Assembly: GCA_041481485.1 (NCBI GenBank)
Contig: JBGPBY010000297.1
Coordinates: 1 to 8,940, forward strand
Reading direction: 5' to 3'
DNA: 8,940 nucleotides
Source of the DNA: JBGPBY01 sp041481485
GTDB lineage: Bacteria > Acidobacteriota > Terriglobia > 20CM-2-55-15
Part shown: in pieces, positions 6,924-8,940 of the stretch
Numbering within the stretch: the first letter of the stretch is position 1
Layout: the number at the start of each line of letters is the position of its first letter
Program-made: the position numbers and the translations under genes
Notes under the pieces: model-generated
Told to the model about the DNA's origin: nothing
Databases searched by the model: none
The model's input: the letters and a program-made list of their open reading frames with translations, nothing else

Positions 6924-8081
6924 GTGACCGGCAGCGAAGAGTTCCAGTGGAAGGTGGCGCTTATACTCTTCGGCGTTCTTTTCCTTGGCGTAACAGACAC
7001 CCAGCTTGTTCAGCTTCTGCTGCCATCGATCGCTCACGAGTTCAGAACCACTCCTGGCCATGCAGGAATCATTGTATCGAGTTATTCGCTCGCTGCCGCG
7101 GCCTTTGCACTTTTTGCCGGTCCATTTTCCGATCGCATCGGCCGAAAGAGAGTTTTACTCGGAGGCCTTGTTCTCTTCACTGCAACGTCATTTTCTACAT
7201 ACCACGTTTCCAGCCTTAACGCGCTAGTCATTGTACGGATGCTTACCGGCTTCGCCGCGGGAACACTCTCGACTTGTGCACTATCGTTTGCGGGCGACCA
7301 TTATGCATACGAACACCGTGGACGCGCGATGGGTGTTATATCCATGGCCTATTTTCTCGCGTTTGTCGCGGGAGTCGGCCCCGGCAGCGTTGCAGTGAAA
7401 TACTGGGGCTGGCGTTCCATTTTTGCGGGATTCTCGATTCTGGGATTCGTGATTTTATTTGTAGTGTTATCCGGTCTGCCGAAGGATGGCAGAAGATCCT
7501 CTCGTAGCTTCTCCATTAAACATCTTGCGACTCATTTTTCCAGAAAAGACCGGCTGGCTGGAATGGCCGCCGCATTTCTTACCTCCGGGGGACTGGTAGG
7601 ATTCATCACTTACGTGGCGTCATGGCTGCAGATTGGAAAGGCAGTCACGATCGAGAAAATCGGAATGTTGATCGTGCTCTCCGGAATCGCAGCTGTCGCC
7701 GCGTCTCCGCTGTCGGGCTGGTTGTCGGACCATGCCGGTAAGGTGAAGGTCATCATCGGCTCCAATATCATTCTGGCCGCCGTGTTTCTTGTTGTGGCGC
7801 GTCTGGAATGGGGATGGGGCCTGTGGGGCGGCATGGCCTTATTAAGCATCTGCGCATCGGCCCGGCAGGCGCCGCTGCATGCGATTTCCACTGAAATTGT
7901 GGGGGCTGAGATTCGGGGCGAATATACCGCACTGCGAAACGCGTCGTCTCAACTGGGAATCGCAGTTTCCGCCGCTGTTTCGGCATACATCTTTGATACC
8001 CGTGGTTTCGCCGAGGTGAGCTATCTTGCAGCACTCATGACACTGCTCATCCCGCTCTGTTTTTTCTGGCTCCGTGAGTGA
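6924..8081 (+). CDS. Major facilitator superfamily transporter, DHA1-like
   Basis: Predicted inner-membrane proton-coupled transporter, most likely an efflux pump; substrate not predictable. The 385 residues fit a compact 12-helix MFS protein, with hydrophobic segments at about 11-33, 46-66, 77-93, 98-120, 136-157, 164-185, 210-233, 245-262, 276-293, 298-315, 338-355 and 364-383. MFS motif A appears between helices 2 and 3 as GPFSDRIGRKRVLLGG (66-81), with a degenerate copy GWLSDHAGK (265-273) between helices 8 and 9, marking the two six-helix halves. Asp25 in helix 1 and VAGVGPGS with WRSIF around helices 5-6 (148-167) resemble the DHA1 antiporter pattern. The central loop (about 186-209) is short and basic. 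GTG at 6924 is the farthest plausible start and keeps helix 1 whole; the next GTG (6954) would cut into it. Divergent from lon; the HtrA-like gene follows after 22 bp and is probably co-transcribed. Confidence 0.9.
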   Translation: MTGSEEFQWKVALILFGVLFLGVTDTQLVQLLLPSIAHEFRTTPGHAGIIVSSYSLAAAAFALFAGPFSDRIGRKRVLLGGLVLFTATSFSTYHVSSLNALVIVRMLTGFAAGTLSTCALSFAGDHYAYEHRGRAMGVISMAYFLAFVAGVGPGSVAVKYWGWRSIFAGFSILGFVILFVVLSGLPKDGRRSSRSFSIKHLATHFSRKDRLAGMAAAFLTSGGLVGFITYVASWLQIGKAVTIEKIGMLIVLSGIAAVAASPLSGWLSDHAGKVKVIIGSNIILAAVFLVVARLEWGWGLWGGMALLSICASARQAPLHAISTEIVGAEIRGEYTALRNASSQLGIAVSAAVSAYIFDTRGFAEVSYLAALMTLLIPLCFFWLRE

Positions 8082-8092
8082 TATTCTTTTTT

Positions 8093-8098
8093 GGGGAA
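8093..8098 (+). promoter_or_regulatory. Ribosome binding site of the HtrA-like protease
   Basis: GGGGAA lies 5 bases upstream of the ATG at 8104, inside the 22-bp gap after the MFS stop. It supports that ATG as the start and contrasts with the MFS gene, which has no such site. Confidence 0.6.
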
Positions 8099-8103
8099 CC
8101 CGT

Positions 8104-8940
8104 ATGAAAAGCCTCATCAAAGTTGCCATTCTCAGTTCACTGACAACCGCGGCGGTCATCTATGTCCTGCTGGCATGGAAGCCGCTGGGAGAGATTCGAC
8201 ACGCGCCAATCATCAGCTGGGCGTCTTCGTCGACAAGTACCACAGAGCCTGTTGCGCAGCCGGCCGCCTACAAAGTCCCGATCAGCGAAGATGAACAGAA
8301 CAATATCGAGGTCTATCAGAAGACAAGTTCCGGCGTTGTAAACATTACTTCAAAAACGATAGCCTACACGTTCTTCAATCAGGCTGTTCCTCAGTCGGGT
8401 ACGGGATCCGGGGTCATTATTGACTATGCCGGGCACATTGTTACCAATCATCACGTGATCGAAGATGCGAGCAGTCTCGAAGTCACTTTGGCCGACAAGA
8501 GTGTTCACAACGCCCGCGTCGTCGGCGACGATCCCAACAACGATCTCGCTGTGATTCAGATTGATGTTCCAAAGGAAAAACTGTTTCCAATTCCTTTGGG
8601 GACAACTAAAGGCCTTCAGGTCGGGCAAAAGGTCCTGGCCATCGGCAACCCGTACCGCATGGATCACACGCTGACTACCGGTATTATCAGCGCCCTTGGC
8701 CGGTCGTTTGAAACGCAAAACAAGAGGATTATTGAAGGCGTCATCCAGACCGATGCCGCGATCAATCCGGGCAATTCCGGCGGCCCGCTGCTGAACTCCG
8801 CCGGGGAAGTGATCGGCATCAATTCCCAGATACTTTCAAGCGGCGGCGGAAGCGTGGGGATCGGATTTGCAATTACGGTCGACACCGTAAAGCGAATTAC
8901 AACCGATCTGATTACACTCGGGTACGTGAGACGCCCTTAC
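8104..8940 (+). CDS. HtrA/DegP-like trypsin-fold serine protease (S1C), 3' end beyond the window
   Basis: Predicted envelope protease or chaperone of the HtrA/DegP/DegQ group, degrading damaged periplasmic proteins. The window holds 279 codons with no stop. Residues about 5-25 form one hydrophobic segment after MKSLIK with no clear cleavage site, so it is probably an uncleaved membrane anchor with the catalytic part outside the cytoplasm. A Ser/Thr/Pro-rich linker follows (about 38-60). The trypsin-like domain has the full triad: His117 in TNHHVI, Asp147 in DPNNDLAV and Ser225 in GNSGGPLL (serine codon at 8776), with the oxyanion-hole glycine at 223. IGNPYRMDHTLTTGIIS (180-196) and GIGFAI (after 250) are typical of S1C proteases. 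The visible part ends at GYVRRPY, where a PDZ domain normally begins, so whether it has one or two PDZ domains cannot be seen. Probably co-transcribed with the MFS gene. degP, degQ and degS cannot be told apart here. Confidence 0.93.
   Translation, partial: MKSLIKVAILSSLTTAAVIYVLLAWKPLGEIRHAPIISWASSSTSTTEPVAQPAAYKVPISEDEQNNIEVYQKTSSGVVNITSKTIAYTFFNQAVPQSGTGSGVIIDYAGHIVTNHHVIEDASSLEVTLADKSVHNARVVGDDPNNDLAVIQIDVPKEKLFPIPLGTTKGLQVGQKVLAIGNPYRMDHTLTTGIISALGRSFETQNKRIIEGVIQTDAAINPGNSGGPLLNSAGEVIGINSQILSSGGGSVGIGFAITVDTVKRITTDLITLGYVRRPY

Noticed and set aside
6925..6952. Possible sigma-54 promoter for lon (TGGAAC ... CTGC on the minus strand)
   Set aside because: The spacing between the GG and GC elements is one base too long and the -24 box is imperfect.
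8082..8103. Terminator between the MFS and HtrA-like genes, from the T run at 8086-8092
   Set aside because: There is no GC-rich hairpin before the T run and the gap is only 22 bp, which fits co-transcription better.

Overview
The window looks like a chromosomal stretch from a free-living, moderately GC-rich bacterium. The style of the long surface protein, the membrane-anchored S1C (HtrA-type) protease and the plant-like threonine synthase suggest an Acidobacteria-like (Solibacter/Bryobacter type) lineage. This is an impression from protein style only; there is no rRNA or tRNA to confirm it. I see no insertion sequence, phage gene, CRISPR array or RNA gene.

Layout: two divergent blocks meet at a 44-bp spacer (6880-6923). 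The left block runs on the minus strand in the order lon (ATP-dependent protease, 6879 to 4477), thrC (threonine synthase, 4443 to 3127), then a large secreted gluzincin-type metalloprotease (3118 to 56). Gaps are 33 and 8 bp, so the three could form one transcript. The right block runs on the plus strand: an MFS drug:H+ antiporter-like transporter (6924 to 8081), then 22 bp later an HtrA/DegP-type serine protease (from 8104) cut by the window edge before its expected PDZ domain. No stretch over 300 bases lacks a gene.

How the genes may work together: three of five genes are proteases in different compartments (Lon in the cytosol, HtrA-like in the periplasm with an N-terminal anchor, the HEYGH protein secreted). 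This may be a loose protein-quality or envelope theme or chance. thrC is a housekeeping biosynthetic gene and the MFS gene a generic transporter.

This is mostly ordinary chromosome; I found no convincing new defence or mobile system. The points most worth a second look are: the modular secreted metalloprotease with four beta-rich repeats; the close resemblance of ThrC to plant plastid threonine synthase, with an intact Cys4 ribbon; a 9-codon minigene bridging lon and thrC, whose stop overlaps the thrC start; and an extended -10 box placed so that the MFS mRNA would begin exactly at its GTG start (leaderless).
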